A DNA stretch of 64,000 bases from Rhizobium sophoriradicis (GTDB lineage Bacteria > Pseudomonadota > Alphaproteobacteria > Rhizobiales > Rhizobiaceae). The notes beneath the pieces were generated by a model, which was not told the DNA's origin, did no database searches, and saw nothing but the letters and a program-made list of their open reading frames with translations. Every line of letters starts with the position of its first letter. Positions within the stretch are counted from its first letter, which is position 1. The translations under genes and the position numbers were made by a program. This document shows, piece by piece, positions 23,256-32,160 of this stretch. The stretch covers positions 124,001-188,000 of the forward strand of contig NZ_RQIH01000012.1 in assembly GCF_003939025.1 (NCBI RefSeq), read 5' to 3'.

Positions 23256-24689
23256 TCAAGCCAGCGTGTAGGCGGTCTTGACCACGGTAAAGAATTCGCT
23301 CGCATACTTGCCCTGCTCGCGCGGACCATAGGACGAACCCTTGCGGCCGCCGAACGGCACGTGGAAGTCGACGCCCGCCGTCGGCAGGTTGACCATGACC
23401 ATGCCGGCCTCGGCATTGCGCTTGAAATGCGTCGCATGCTTCAGGCTGGTCGTGGCGATACCGGCCGAAAGGCCGAACGGCGTGTCGTTGGCCGTCGCCA
23501 GCGCCTCGTCGTAGTCCTTGACCCGGATTACCGAGACAACGGGCCCGAAGATCTCCTCGCGCGAAATCCGCATCTGATTAGTGGCTTCGGTAAACAGCGT
23601 CGGCTGCAGGTAGAAGCCGGGCGTCTCGCGGGAAATGACCTCGCCGCCGAAAGCGAGCTTGGCGCCTTCCTTTTTGCCGATCTCGATATAGTCGGTATCG
23701 GTCTTCAGCTGCCGCTCGTCGACAACAGGGCCGATATGGGTGCCGGCCTTCAAAGCGTTGTCGACGACCAGCGTCTTCAGCTTCTCGGTCAACGCGGCGA
23801 CGAACTTGTCGTGAATGCCTTCGGTAACGATCAGGCGCGAGGAAGCGGTGCAGCGCTGGCCGGTCGAAAAGAAGCCGGAATTGGCGGCGGCTTCGACGGC
23901 GACGGAAAGGTCGGCGTCGTCGAGCACGACCATCGGGTTCTTGCCGCCCATCTCGAGCTGGAACTTGCGGTTATGCTCGATGGAGGCGGCGGCGACGCGC
24001 CGGCCGGTGCCGGTCGAACCGGTAAAGGTGATGCCGGCAACGTCAGGGCTTTCCAGCATCGCCTGGCCGACGACCGAGCCCTTGCCCATGACGAGGTTCA
24101 AGACGCCCTTTGGCAGGCCGGCGCGGTTGAGGATGTCGACGATCGCCCAGGAACAGGCCGGCACCAGCTCGGCCGGCTTGAAAACGATGGTGTTGCCGTA
24201 GCAGAGCGCCGGCGCGATCTTCCAGGCTGGAATGGCGATCGGGAAATTCCATGGCGTGATGATGCCGATGACGCCGAGCGCTTCGCGGGTGATCTCGACG
24301 CCGATGTTCGGACGCACCGACGGGATGACCTCGCCGGCAAGCCGCAAGGCTTCGCCTGCGAAGAATTCGAAGATCTGCGAGGCACGGATGACTTCGCCGG
24401 TGGCTTCCGGCAGGGTCTTGCCTTCTTCGCGGGCGAGCAGCGCGCCGAGCTCGTCCTTGCGCGCCATGATCTCGTCGCCCGTCTTCTTCAGGATGACATG
24501 ACGTTCCCAGATGCCCGAGCGCGACCAGGCCGGAAAGGCGGCCTTGGCAGCGGCGATGGCGTTCTTGGTATCCTCGGCGCTGCCGTCGGCATAGAGACCG
24601 ACGACTTCGTTGGTGTCGGACGGATTGATGTTCTTCGTCGCGTTCGTGCCGACCCATTCGCCGGCGATCAGGTTTTGATAAATGGTCAT
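23256..24689 (-). CDS. Aldehyde dehydrogenase, probable alpha-ketoglutaric semialdehyde dehydrogenase
   Basis: A 477-residue NAD(P)-dependent aldehyde dehydrogenase. Motifs seen: ITPWNFPIAIPAWK, FTGSTGTGRRV, the general base in LEMGGKNP near residue 255, and the catalytic Cys in FFSTGQRCTASSR near 289. Its place between gguC and L-arabinonate dehydratase points to alpha-ketoglutaric semialdehyde oxidation to alpha-ketoglutarate, the final step of non-phosphorylative pentose breakdown. The assignment to that substrate is by context; the family call is firm. Shine-Dalgarno AAGGAGG, with long spacing. Confidence 0.85.
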   Translation of the reverse strand: MTIYQNLIAGEWVGTNATKNINPSDTNEVVGLYADGSAEDTKNAIAAAKAAFPAWSRSGIWERHVILKKTGDEIMARKDELGALLAREEGKTLPEATGEVIRASQIFEFFAGEALRLAGEVIPSVRPNIGVEITREALGVIGIITPWNFPIAIPAWKIAPALCYGNTIVFKPAELVPACSWAIVDILNRAGLPKGVLNLVMGKGSVVGQAMLESPDVAGITFTGSTGTGRRVAAASIEHNRKFQLEMGGKNPMVVLDDADLSVAVEAAANSGFFSTGQRCTASSRLIVTEGIHDKFVAALTEKLKTLVVDNALKAGTHIGPVVDERQLKTDTDYIEIGKKEGAKLAFGGEVISRETPGFYLQPTLFTEATNQMRISREEIFGPVVSVIRVKDYDEALATANDTPFGLSAGIATTSLKHATHFKRNAEAGMVMVNLPTAGVDFHVPFGGRKGSSYGPREQGKYASEFFTVVKTAYTLA

Positions 24690-24758
24690 GGGCTCAACAA
24701 GCCTCCTTTACCGTTTACAAACACGGCCCGGCCGCGGACGCGGACCCGGCCTCGAAAA

Positions 24759-25754
24759 TCAGAGCTGCTTGACGGAAATCTCTTCTTCGGCCGCTACCTT
24801 CAGCGGATTGCGCAGCGGCAGGCCGAATTCGGCGACTTCGATCTCGAAGAGGTCGCCCTCTTCCGTCTTGATACCGTCGGCGAAGGATAGCGTCGCCGTG
24901 CCGAACATATGGACATGGACATCTCCCGGAACCCGGAAGAGGCCGTATTTGAAATGGTGATATTCCAGATTGGCGAAGGTGTGAGACATGTTCGCCTCGC
25001 CCGACAGGAAGGGCTTTTCGAAGATCACCTTGTCGCCGCGCTTGATGCGTGAGGTACCACGGATGTCGTCGGGGGCCGCACCGATGCGGATTTCCGGACC
25101 ATAGGCGGCCGGGCGCAGTTTCGAATGGGCGAGGAAGAGGTAGTTGATCCGCTCGGTGACGTGGTCGGAAAACTCATTCGACAGGGCAAAGCCGATCCGG
25201 AACGGTGTTCCGTCTTTGGCGATGACGTAGATGCCGGCCATTTCAGGCTCTTCACCGCCGTCGAGCGCAAAGGAGGGCGAGACGAGCGGTGCGCCGGGGG
25301 CAGCCGCGCCATAGCCGTTGCCCTTGTAGAACCATTCCGGCTGCACGCCCTTTTCGCCCGCTTTCGGCTTGCCGTTCTCGAGACCCATCTTGAACATCTT
25401 CATCGAGTCGGTCAGCGTTTCCTCGGCCGCCTCGGTGGTTTTCTTGTGCATGGAATCGCGGGTGGCGGCGGAGCCGAGATGCGTGAGGCCCGTGCCGGTC
25501 AGATGCAGATGGGCGGCGTCCGGATGGGTGATCGGCGGCAGGAAGCGGCCTTCCGCATAGGCTTTCTCAAGATCGACGGCATCGCCGTAGCCATGCGCCT
25601 CGATGACCGCGGCCAGCGACTTGCCGCCGTCGGCGGCTTCCATTGCCAGCGCATAGACGCTGCCGGCGTTGTTGACCGTTCTCGCAGCGCCGCCCTGCTC
25701 GCGCACGGCGACGACGATCTCTCCGTTGGCACCCTTGATCTGGGAAATAAGCAC
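24759..25754 (-). CDS. gguC: GguC, fumarylacetoacetate-hydrolase-superfamily protein
   Basis: About 331 residues from a GTG at 25754 (MVLISQIKGANGEIVVAVRE) behind AAGGA. The C-terminal half has the FAH-fold pattern (GGEEPEMAGIYVI, GFALSNEFSDHVTE, KLRPAAYGPEIRIG), matching the GguC protein of the Agrobacterium chvE-gguABC locus. Its function has not been firmly assigned to my knowledge. Other FAH-fold enzymes dehydrate 2-keto-3-deoxypentonates, and such an activity is precisely the step missing between the two flanking enzymes, so I infer an L-2-keto-3-deoxyarabinonate dehydratase role. It is cytoplasmic. Confidence 0.88.
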   Translation of the reverse strand: MLISQIKGANGEIVVAVREQGGAARTVNNAGSVYALAMEAADGGKSLAAVIEAHGYGDAVDLEKAYAEGRFLPPITHPDAAHLHLTGTGLTHLGSAATRDSMHKKTTEAAEETLTDSMKMFKMGLENGKPKAGEKGVQPEWFYKGNGYGAAAPGAPLVSPSFALDGGEEPEMAGIYVIAKDGTPFRIGFALSNEFSDHVTERINYLFLAHSKLRPAAYGPEIRIGAAPDDIRGTSRIKRGDKVIFEKPFLSGEANMSHTFANLEYHHFKYGLFRVPGDVHVHMFGTATLSFADGIKTEEGDLFEIEVAEFGLPLRNPLKVAAEEEISVKQL

Positions 25755-25872
25755 GACTTTGATCCTTCTCGTTTCCGCGAAGACAGAAAAGCTCCGCCTG
25801 TCCGGCTCCCTCAGGAGCCGGAATCCATCATTCATATGACTGCGAATGCCGGGGCTGGCGCCTTTTGAGCGC

Positions 25873-27078
25873 TCAGCCCTTGTTCTTGTTGTAGACGTCG
25901 AAGAACACGGCGGCGAGAAGCACCGCACCCTTGACCATCTGCTGGAAGTCGATGCCGAGGCCGACGATCGACATGCCGTTGTTCATGACGCCCATGATGA
26001 ACGCACCGATGACTGCGCCGGTGATCTTGCCGACGCCGCCGGATGCCGAGGCGCCGCCGATGAAGCAGGCCGCAATCACGTCAAGCTCGAAGCCGACGCC
26101 GGCCTTCGGCGTTGCCGAGTTCAGGCGGAGAGCGACGATCATGCCGGCAAGGCCCGCAAGCACGCCCATGTTGACGAAGGTGTAGAAGCTGAGGCGCTGC
26201 GTGTTGATGCCCGAAAGCTTGGTCGCCTTTTCATTGCCGCCCATGGCATAGATGCGGCGGCCGATCGTCGTGCGCTTGGTGACGAAAGCATAGATCGCGA
26301 TCAGCACCAGCATGACGACGAGAACGTTCGGCAGGCCCCTGTAGCTGGACAGGAGATAGCCGAGCCACAGAATGGCGACAGAAACGACCAGGTTCTGGGC
26401 GATGAAGAAGCCCATCGGCTCGACGTCGATCCCGTGGCTCTCGTTCACCCTGCGGCGGCGCCATGCGAGATAGAAGAGGATGACCGGCAGGATCACCGTC
26501 AGGATCAGCGAGGTCGACTGGACGGGCGTGCCGAAGACGTCGATCATGTCGCCCGGCAGGAAGCCGGTGCTGATGACCTGAAATTCCTTCGGGAACGGGC
26601 CGATGTTCTTGCCGTTCAGCACCGTCAGCGTCAGGCCGCGGAAGACGAGCATGCCTGCGAGCGTCACGATGAAGGACGGAATGCGGTGATAGGCGATGAA
26701 ATAGCCCTGCGCCGCGCCGATGATGCCGCCGACGATAAGACAAATCAGACCGGCGACCCAGAAATTCATGCCCCATGTCACGGTGAAGATCGCCGCGAGC
26801 GCGCCGACGAAGGCGACGATCGAACCGACCGAAAGGTCGATATGGCCCGCCACGATGACGAGCAGCATGCCGAGCGCCATGATGACGATGAACGAATTCT
26901 GCAGGACCAGGTTCGTCAGATTAACCGGCTTGAAGAGGATGCCGCCGGTGTAGAACTGGAAGAATACCATGATCGCGACGAGCGCGATGAGCATGCCGTA
27001 TTCACGAATGTTGCCGCGGATGTAGTCGGCAACCGAAACGACGTTGCTTTCTTCGGTTGCTGGGTTGACCGGAGTCAT
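25873..27078 (-). CDS. gguB: Sugar ABC transporter permease GguB
   Basis: A 401-residue integral membrane protein of the CUT2 (ribose/xylose) permease family, with about ten hydrophobic segments and the family block GRRIYAMGGNEKATKLSGINT around residue 275, then FIGGASASGGVGKITGAVIGAFIMGV near the C-terminus. It forms the channel for aldoses delivered by ChvE and driven by GguA. Its start overlaps the gguA stop as ATGA at 27075-27078. The region downstream, 25755-25872, contains no other gene before gguC. Confidence 0.93.
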   Translation of the reverse strand: MTPVNPATEESNVVSVADYIRGNIREYGMLIALVAIMVFFQFYTGGILFKPVNLTNLVLQNSFIVIMALGMLLVIVAGHIDLSVGSIVAFVGALAAIFTVTWGMNFWVAGLICLIVGGIIGAAQGYFIAYHRIPSFIVTLAGMLVFRGLTLTVLNGKNIGPFPKEFQVISTGFLPGDMIDVFGTPVQSTSLILTVILPVILFYLAWRRRRVNESHGIDVEPMGFFIAQNLVVSVAILWLGYLLSSYRGLPNVLVVMLVLIAIYAFVTKRTTIGRRIYAMGGNEKATKLSGINTQRLSFYTFVNMGVLAGLAGMIVALRLNSATPKAGVGFELDVIAACFIGGASASGGVGKITGAVIGAFIMGVMNNGMSIVGLGIDFQQMVKGAVLLAAVFFDVYNKNKG

Positions 27079-28613
27079 TGTCTCTTCTCCCCTGAGCGCA
27101 TGATAGCGCGCATGATGGTTTCCTGGCTTGCTTCTCCCTTCGGCAGTTCGGCAACGATGCGTCCTTCGTTCATCACGTAGATGCGGTCACAAGTGCCAAG
27201 CAGTTCGGGCATTTCCGATGAGATCATCAGAACGCCCTTTCCATCGGCGGCAAGCTGGTTGATGATAGTATAAATCTCGTACTTTGCGCCAACGTCGATG
27301 CCGCGGGTGGGCTCGTCGAGGATCAAAATCTCGGGATCGGAGAACAGCCACTTCGACAGCACGACCTTTTGCTGGTTGCCGCCGGAAAGATTGACCGTTT
27401 CCTGGAAGATGCCGTGCGAGCGAATGCGCAGCTTCGACCGGTAATCGGTCGCGACCTTCATCTCCTTGATGTCGTCGATGACGCTGTTGTTCGAAATTCC
27501 GTCGAGATTGGCGAGCGTCGTATTGTGCAGGATCGTGTCGTTGAGCACGAGGCCAAGCTGTTTGCGGTCCTCGGTGACATAGGCAAGACCTGCATCGATC
27601 GCCTTGCGCACGGTACTGACATCGACGGCCTTGCCGTCGACGAAGACCTCGCCGCTGATCTTGTGCCCGTAGGACTTGCCGAAGACACTCATGGCGAATT
27701 CGGTGCGGCCCGCGCCCATCAGGCCGGCAATGCCGACAACCTCGCCCTTGCGGACATTGACATTGATGTTGTGCAGCACCTGGCGGTCGCGGTGATGCTG
27801 GTGGTAGGCGTTCCAGTTCTTCACTTCGAAGATCGTCTCGCCGATCGGCACCGAGCGCGGCGGATAACGGTCGGCAAGGTCGCGGCCCACCATGTTCTTG
27901 ATGATGATGTCTTCGCTGATCTCGTCGGCGTGACAGTCGAGCGTCTTGACGGTCATGCCGTCGCGCAGCACCGTGATCTGGTCGGCGACCTTGCGGATCT
28001 CGTTCAGCTTGTGGGAAATGATGATCGAGGTGATGCCCTGATTGCGGAACTCGATCAGCAGATTGAGCAGCGCGTCGGAATCCTTCTCGTTGAGCGAGGC
28101 TGTGGGCTCGTCGAGGATGAGCAGCTTCACACTCTTCGACAGCGCCTTGGCGATCTCGACGAGCTGCTGCTTGCCGACGCCGATATCGGTGACCAGCGTA
28201 TTCGGGGATTCGCGCAGGCCCACCTTCTGCAGCAGCTGCTTCGTGCGGTTATACGTCTCTTCCCAGCTGATGACGCCCTTCTTGGCGTTCTCGTTGCCGA
28301 GGAAGATGTTTTCGCCGATCGACAGCAATGGCACGAGCGCCAGTTCCTGGTGAATGATGACGATGCCGATTTCTTCGGAATCCTTCAGGACCTTGAAGTG
28401 GCGCGTCTCGCCTTCATAGACGATGTCGCCTTCATAGCTTCCTGTCGGATAGACGCCTGAGAGCACTTTCATCAGGGTCGATTTGCCGGCCCCGTTTTCG
28501 CCCACCAATGCGTGGATCTCACCCTGGCGAACCTTGAGGTTCACGTTCTCCAGCGCCTTGACGCCCGGGAACGTCTTGGTGATGCTCCGCATTTCGAGGA
28601 TGGTATTGTCCAT
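27075..28613 (-). CDS. gguA: Sugar ABC transporter ATPase GguA (tandem nucleotide-binding domains)
   Basis: A 512-residue CUT2 ATPase with two fused domains. The first has Walker A GENGAGKST near residue 35 and LLILDEPTASL near 165; the second starts near 255 with a degenerate loop, GLMGAGRTEFAM, and a good signature LSGGNQQKVVLSKWLF near 398. It powers uptake of galactose, glucose, arabinose and related sugars with ChvE and GguB. The ATG at 28613 was preferred to the TTG two codons upstream because GGAAC is correctly spaced. A strong hairpin separates it from chvE. Confidence 0.93.
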   Translation of the reverse strand: MDNTILEMRSITKTFPGVKALENVNLKVRQGEIHALVGENGAGKSTLMKVLSGVYPTGSYEGDIVYEGETRHFKVLKDSEEIGIVIIHQELALVPLLSIGENIFLGNENAKKGVISWEETYNRTKQLLQKVGLRESPNTLVTDIGVGKQQLVEIAKALSKSVKLLILDEPTASLNEKDSDALLNLLIEFRNQGITSIIISHKLNEIRKVADQITVLRDGMTVKTLDCHADEISEDIIIKNMVGRDLADRYPPRSVPIGETIFEVKNWNAYHQHHRDRQVLHNINVNVRKGEVVGIAGLMGAGRTEFAMSVFGKSYGHKISGEVFVDGKAVDVSTVRKAIDAGLAYVTEDRKQLGLVLNDTILHNTTLANLDGISNNSVIDDIKEMKVATDYRSKLRIRSHGIFQETVNLSGGNQQKVVLSKWLFSDPEILILDEPTRGIDVGAKYEIYTIINQLAADGKGVLMISSEMPELLGTCDRIYVMNEGRIVAELPKGEASQETIMRAIMRSGEKRQ

Positions 28614-28668
28614 AGTCAAAGTTCCAGCGCCTTGAGCCGCCGAGCGGCTTGGCGATCATAAAATCGAA

Positions 28669-28700
28669 GGCCGGAACCCGCAAGCACGCGGGCTCCGGCC
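28669..28700 (-). terminator. Intercistronic hairpin between chvE and gguA
   Basis: Arms GGCCGGA-A-CCCGC (28669-28681) and GCGGG-C-TCCGGCC (28688-28700), loop AAGCAC, one mismatch. There is no T-run. Such hairpins after a binding-protein gene often cause partial termination or protect the upstream mRNA, giving excess binding protein. Confidence 0.6.
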
Positions 28701-28711
28701 TCGTGTTTAAC

Positions 28712-29776
28712 TTACTTCAGCTTGTCTTCGGTGTAGTAACCGCCGTCGACCAGGATCTGCTTGTAGTTGGTCTTGTCGACCGAAACCGGCTTCAGCAGAT
28801 AGGACGGAACGACCTTGACGCCGTTGTCGTAGGTCTTCGTGTCGTTGACCTCGGGCTCCTTGCCGGACATGACGGCATCGACCATGGCAACAGTGACCTT
28901 GGCGAGTTCGCGGGTGTCCTTGAAGACCGTCGAGTGCTGTTCGCCAGCGATGATCGACTTGACCGACGGGACTTCGGCGTCCTGACCGGAAACGATCGGG
29001 AGCGGCTGGTCAGCCGAACCGTAGCCGACGCCCTTCAGCGAGGAGATGATACCGATCGAGAGACCGTCATAGGGAGACAGGACGGCATCGACCTTGGCGT
29101 CGGTGTAGTTGGCCGAGAGCAGGTTGTCCATGCGGGCCTGAGCGGTTGCCGCATCCCAACGCAGGGTGCCGACCTTGTCCATGCCGGTCTGGCCGGACTT
29201 CACGACGAGCTTGCCGGAGTCGATGTAGGGCTGCAGGACCGACATTGCGCCATCATAGAAGAAGAAGGCGTTGTTATCATCAGGCGAACCGCCGAAGAGT
29301 TCGATGTTGAACGGGCCCTTGCCATCCTTGAGGCCGAGGGCGTCAACGATGGAGGTTGCCTGCAGAACGCCGACCTGGAAGTTGTCGAAGGTGGCGTAGT
29401 AATCGACGTTGGCCGAGTCGCGGATCAGGCGGTCGTAAGCGATGACCTTGATGCCGGCATCGTGAGCCTTCTGGAGAACGTCGGAAAGCGTCGTACCATC
29501 GATCGAAGCGATGACGAGAACCTTGGCACCCTTGGTGACCATGTTTTCGATCTGCGACAGCTGGTTCGGAATATCGTCGTCAGCATACTGCAGGTCGGTC
29601 TTGTAGCCGGCGGCCTCGAGCTGCTTGACGATGTTGTTGCCGTCGTCGATCCAGCGAGCGGAGGACTTCGTCGGCATTGCGATGCCCACGAGCCCCTTGT
29701 CCTGCGCCATGGCAGGCATAACGAACGAAGCGACGCCGAAGGCAGCCGCAGCCATCAATGAGATAATGGATTTCAT
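28712..29776 (-). CDS. chvE: ChvE, periplasmic multiple-sugar-binding protein
   Basis: A 354-residue periplasmic-binding protein with signal peptide MKSIISLMAAAAFGVASF...PAMA, then QDKGLVGIAMPTKSSARWIDDG, typical of ChvE. Conserved blocks include YDRLIRDSANVDYYATFDNF near residue 115, LFGGSPDDNNAFFFYDGAM and SGQDAEVPSVKSIIAG. In Agrobacterium, ChvE binds aldoses, feeds GguAB and also acts as the sugar sensor for VirA; no vir genes are here. First gene of the operon, behind GGGAGAGAG. Expression is probably activated by GbpR, encoded divergently. Confidence 0.95.
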   Translation of the reverse strand: MKSIISLMAAAAFGVASFVMPAMAQDKGLVGIAMPTKSSARWIDDGNNIVKQLEAAGYKTDLQYADDDIPNQLSQIENMVTKGAKVLVIASIDGTTLSDVLQKAHDAGIKVIAYDRLIRDSANVDYYATFDNFQVGVLQATSIVDALGLKDGKGPFNIELFGGSPDDNNAFFFYDGAMSVLQPYIDSGKLVVKSGQTGMDKVGTLRWDAATAQARMDNLLSANYTDAKVDAVLSPYDGLSIGIISSLKGVGYGSADQPLPIVSGQDAEVPSVKSIIAGEQHSTVFKDTRELAKVTVAMVDAVMSGKEPEVNDTKTYDNGVKVVPSYLLKPVSVDKTNYKQILVDGGYYTEDKLK

Positions 29777-29953
29777 TTCTCTCTCCCTTGTTAATAGATC
29801 AGCGGACGAAAAATCGCCCGCCCGAAACTGTGGCAGGTTCCGTATTGGATAGTTACTTCAGATGGTGAGAAACGAAGTAGGTCTCCTCCACGATCTCACA
29901 CGTGTTGAGTGCCAACCAGCACACGGCGGCAAACTGGTATGGATTCCTATAAC

Positions 29954-29996
29954 TGTCAAATAGAATAAGTGGTAATGTGCATAACAATTTTGGTAT
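29954..29996 (-). promoter_or_regulatory. Candidate chvE promoter element and GbpR-binding site
   Basis: In the 270-base chvE-gbpR gap, the minus strand has a TTGACA -35-like element (29954-29959). Beside it, ATAACAATTTTGGTAT at 29981-29996 is a 16-base palindrome with one mismatched pair, similar to LysR-type binding boxes with ATA/TAT ends. The spacing puts the box upstream of the chvE -35, as expected for a LysR activator. No convincing -10 is seen. Confidence 0.4.
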
Positions 29997-30046
29997 ATCG
30001 TTAAAAAGTATTACTTTTGATGGAGCGCAGTGGGGAGGCTGCAACC

Positions 30047-31051
30047 ATGACGATCGTTTCAGAGCCCATTTCCATGGATCACGTCGATATCCACAGCGAC
30101 AATTTCGGTGATGACGGCCTTTTACGGGCAGGACTTAAGCTGAATCACCTGCGCATGATCGTCGCAATCGAAGATAGCGGACAGATTTCCGCAGCTGCGG
30201 AAGTCCTCAACATTTCGCAGCCCGCCGCATCGCGCATGCTGTCCGAAATGGAGGCGATCACCAAGACGCAGCTTTACGAGCGCGTGGCCCGCGGCGTGGT
30301 GTTGACGACCTTCGGCGCGGCCCTTGCCAGGCGAGCAAGAAAGATCCTGCTGGAGCTGCGCGAGGCGAGCCGCGAGATCGGCGAATTGAAAAGCGGCAAG
30401 GGCGGTTCGGTCTTTATCGGCGCGGTAACGGCGCCGGCCATGAGCCTGGTGGTGCCGGCGATCAACAGGGTGCGTAAGGCCTATCCCGGCATCGAGATCA
30501 ACATCCAGGTGGAAACCAGCAACGTGCTCGCCCGCGAGCTGCTCGCCGCCCGCCACGACTTCATCATCGGCCGCATCCCCGACGACCTCAACCCGCGCTT
30601 GTTCGAGGTGACGGAGATCGGCATCGAGCGGGCCTGCCTGATCGTGCGCAAGAGCCATCCGCTCTTAAAGCACAAGGTGAGCAGCCTTGCCGACGTCAGG
30701 GGTTACGACTGGGTATTCCAGCCGCCGGGCACGCTGCTGCGCCGTACGATCGAGGATTTCTTCCTGTCGCAAGGCGTGGCGCTGCCTGAAAATATCGTCA
30801 ACACCTCCTCGCTCTTGCTCACCTGCGCCATCGTCTGCGAGACTGACGCGATCGCCCCCGTCGCCGTCGACGTTGCCCACTTCCTGGCGAGCCAGGGCGC
30901 CAAGGCCTCCGACGTGCGTGTGCTGCCGATCGATTTCGACATCAACGTCAAGCCATACAGCCTGATCGCGGCAAGCGAACGGGCGCTGCCGCCGAGCGCA
31001 AGGCTGCTCTACGACATCATCCTCGAGGAAAGCCGGAAGCAGGCGGGATAA
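30047..31051 (+). CDS. gbpR: GbpR, LysR-family regulator of chvE
   Basis: A 334-residue LysR-type regulator. The winged helix-turn-helix spans about residues 30-90 (MIVAIEDSGQISAAAEVLNISQPAASRMLSEME), followed by the substrate-binding domain (GSVFIGAVTAPAMSLVVPAIN onwards). It is divergent from chvE, as gbpR is in Agrobacterium, where it activates chvE in response to sugars. The ATG at 30047 was chosen because GGGGAGG lies upstream with good spacing; an in-frame ATG at 30020 has no site. The long N-terminal extension before the HTH fits GbpR. Confidence 0.9.
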   Translation: MTIVSEPISMDHVDIHSDNFGDDGLLRAGLKLNHLRMIVAIEDSGQISAAAEVLNISQPAASRMLSEMEAITKTQLYERVARGVVLTTFGAALARRARKILLELREASREIGELKSGKGGSVFIGAVTAPAMSLVVPAINRVRKAYPGIEINIQVETSNVLARELLAARHDFIIGRIPDDLNPRLFEVTEIGIERACLIVRKSHPLLKHKVSSLADVRGYDWVFQPPGTLLRRTIEDFFLSQGVALPENIVNTSSLLLTCAIVCETDAIAPVAVDVAHFLASQGAKASDVRVLPIDFDINVKPYSLIAASERALPPSARLLYDIILEESRKQAG

Positions 31052-31200
31052 GCCCGCAAGCCCTGCGCCATCTTCTGCACCTTTAATGCGCGTCGGAAGA
31101 ATTCCGGAAAAGTGCCCAGCGGTTTTTGCCTCCGGAAATTGCGTGAAAAAATTAGAACACGTCCGTCGCTCGAAGACGGAAATGCTCTTGAGGAAGCGGG

Positions 31201-31671
31201 ATGCTGTTCGGACAGTCGATATTTCAATCAGTTCTCGAGCGGCTGAAGGCAGAGGACGAGACGGCCGAAGATGAGGCCGGATCGCCAGCCGCCCATCGCG
31301 TCTCCGGCCTCGGCACCGGGCTTGCCTTCGATGTGATGCAGGGTGTCTCCGTCGCTTCGCAACGGGTCGGGGAGGCTTATTTCGACAATCTCGATCTCGA
31401 CGCCGCCGGACTCACGGAGAAACCGGAGCCTGTGCCGGACCCCGAGCCCGTCATGCCGGAGCATCTGACCCGCACGACGCTGCAGGAGGTTGCCGCCGAA
31501 CTGGCGATCTCGGCGGCCGATACGCCGCTGACGCTCAGTGAAAAGCGCCGCGCCTTCGCCCGGGCCAATCACCCCGACGGCGTCGCCCTGCCCTTTCGCG
31601 ACAATGCGACGAAGCGGATGATGCTGGCCAATCTCCTGATCGACGAGGCGCTGCGGCGAGTCGGTCGCTGA
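31201..31671 (+). CDS. Small protein with a degenerate J-domain-like HPD segment
   Basis: A 156-residue protein in two parts. Residues 1-95 are acidic and probably disordered (PEPVPDPEPVMPEH). Residues 105-155 read LTLSEKRRAFARANHPDGV...RDNATKRMMLANLLIDEALRR, which follows helix II, the HPD loop and helix III of a J domain, while helix I is weak. A true J domain would stimulate a DnaK-type chaperone. It overlaps nothing and converges on a small membrane-protein gene. The start at 31201 follows GAGGAAGCGGG. Confidence 0.65.
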   Translation: MLFGQSIFQSVLERLKAEDETAEDEAGSPAAHRVSGLGTGLAFDVMQGVSVASQRVGEAYFDNLDLDAAGLTEKPEPVPDPEPVMPEHLTRTTLQEVAAELAISAADTPLTLSEKRRAFARANHPDGVALPFRDNATKRMMLANLLIDEALRRVGR

Positions 31672-31677
31672 CCAATC

Positions 31678-31962
31678 TTAGTCTACCTGCCCGTCCTTCG
31701 ACGGCTTTTCCGCGGCTGGCGCCGCGGGCTCTTCGTCGTCATCAGCGTCAGCCACGGCTGCAGGCTCGGCGACCTCGGGCTGCGGATTGAAGCTCCAGAA
31801 CAGCATATAATAGGCATAGGCACCCGCCCCGGCCGAGATGACGGCCCAGAAGGGATCGCCGCCGATGATCTCGACCGTGGCCCAGCCGAAGCAGACGGCA
31901 ACGATGGCAATCCGCACCCAGAGGCGCCGGTATGCAGGATGGTTCGGATCGATCAGTTGCAT
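31678..31962 (-). CDS. Small two-helix membrane protein
   Basis: About 94 residues starting MQLIDPNHPAYRRLWVRIAI. Two hydrophobic segments (VRIAIVAVCFGWATVEIIGG and PFWAVISAGAGAYAYYMLFW) make a helical hairpin in the inner membrane. An acidic Ala/Pro-rich tail ends at QVD. The pattern is like the conserved alphaproteobacterial proteins with an NxP...R.LWVRI start; no function is known to me. The start is uncertain: ATGs at 31992 and 32019 are also in frame, but only the inner one has a G-rich site (GGGGC) at a reasonable distance. Confidence 0.7.
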   Translation of the reverse strand: MQLIDPNHPAYRRLWVRIAIVAVCFGWATVEIIGGDPFWAVISAGAGAYAYYMLFWSFNPQPEVAEPAAVADADDDEEPAAPAAEKPSKDGQVD

Positions 31963-32076
31963 CTGTGCCCCGCGGTCGGATATGTCACGCATGCCCCCGG
32001 CATGCCTCGCACGGCCCACGGCCTGTGCCGCGCTTGTCTTTAGTTCGAATCTTGCAAATGTGAAAGAGCCGCGGGC

Positions 32077-32146
32077 TTGACGCGACGCAGAGAAGATGGA
32101 ATGAAAATTCCAGTTTTTCGGTAATTCGGTTTATTTGTTCCGAATT
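32077..32146 (+). promoter_or_regulatory. idhA promoter with an IolR-type operator
   Basis: GGAA-TGAAAA-TTCC at 32098-32111, within the palindrome TGGAATGAAAATTCCA, matches the GGAA-N6-TTCC motif reported for the inositol repressor IolR of Sinorhizobium meliloti. A TTGACG -35-like element starts at 32077, so the site overlaps the likely -10 region. A second inverted repeat, AATTCGG (32123-32129) and CCGAATT (32140-32146), sits between it and the idhA ribosome site GGGAGG. Confidence 0.6.
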
Positions 32147-32160
32147 CAAGGGAGGTTGAA

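Noticed and set aside
23361..24890. 509-codon open frame on the plus strand
   Set aside because: Antisense to the aldehyde dehydrogenase, with biased composition and no motif.
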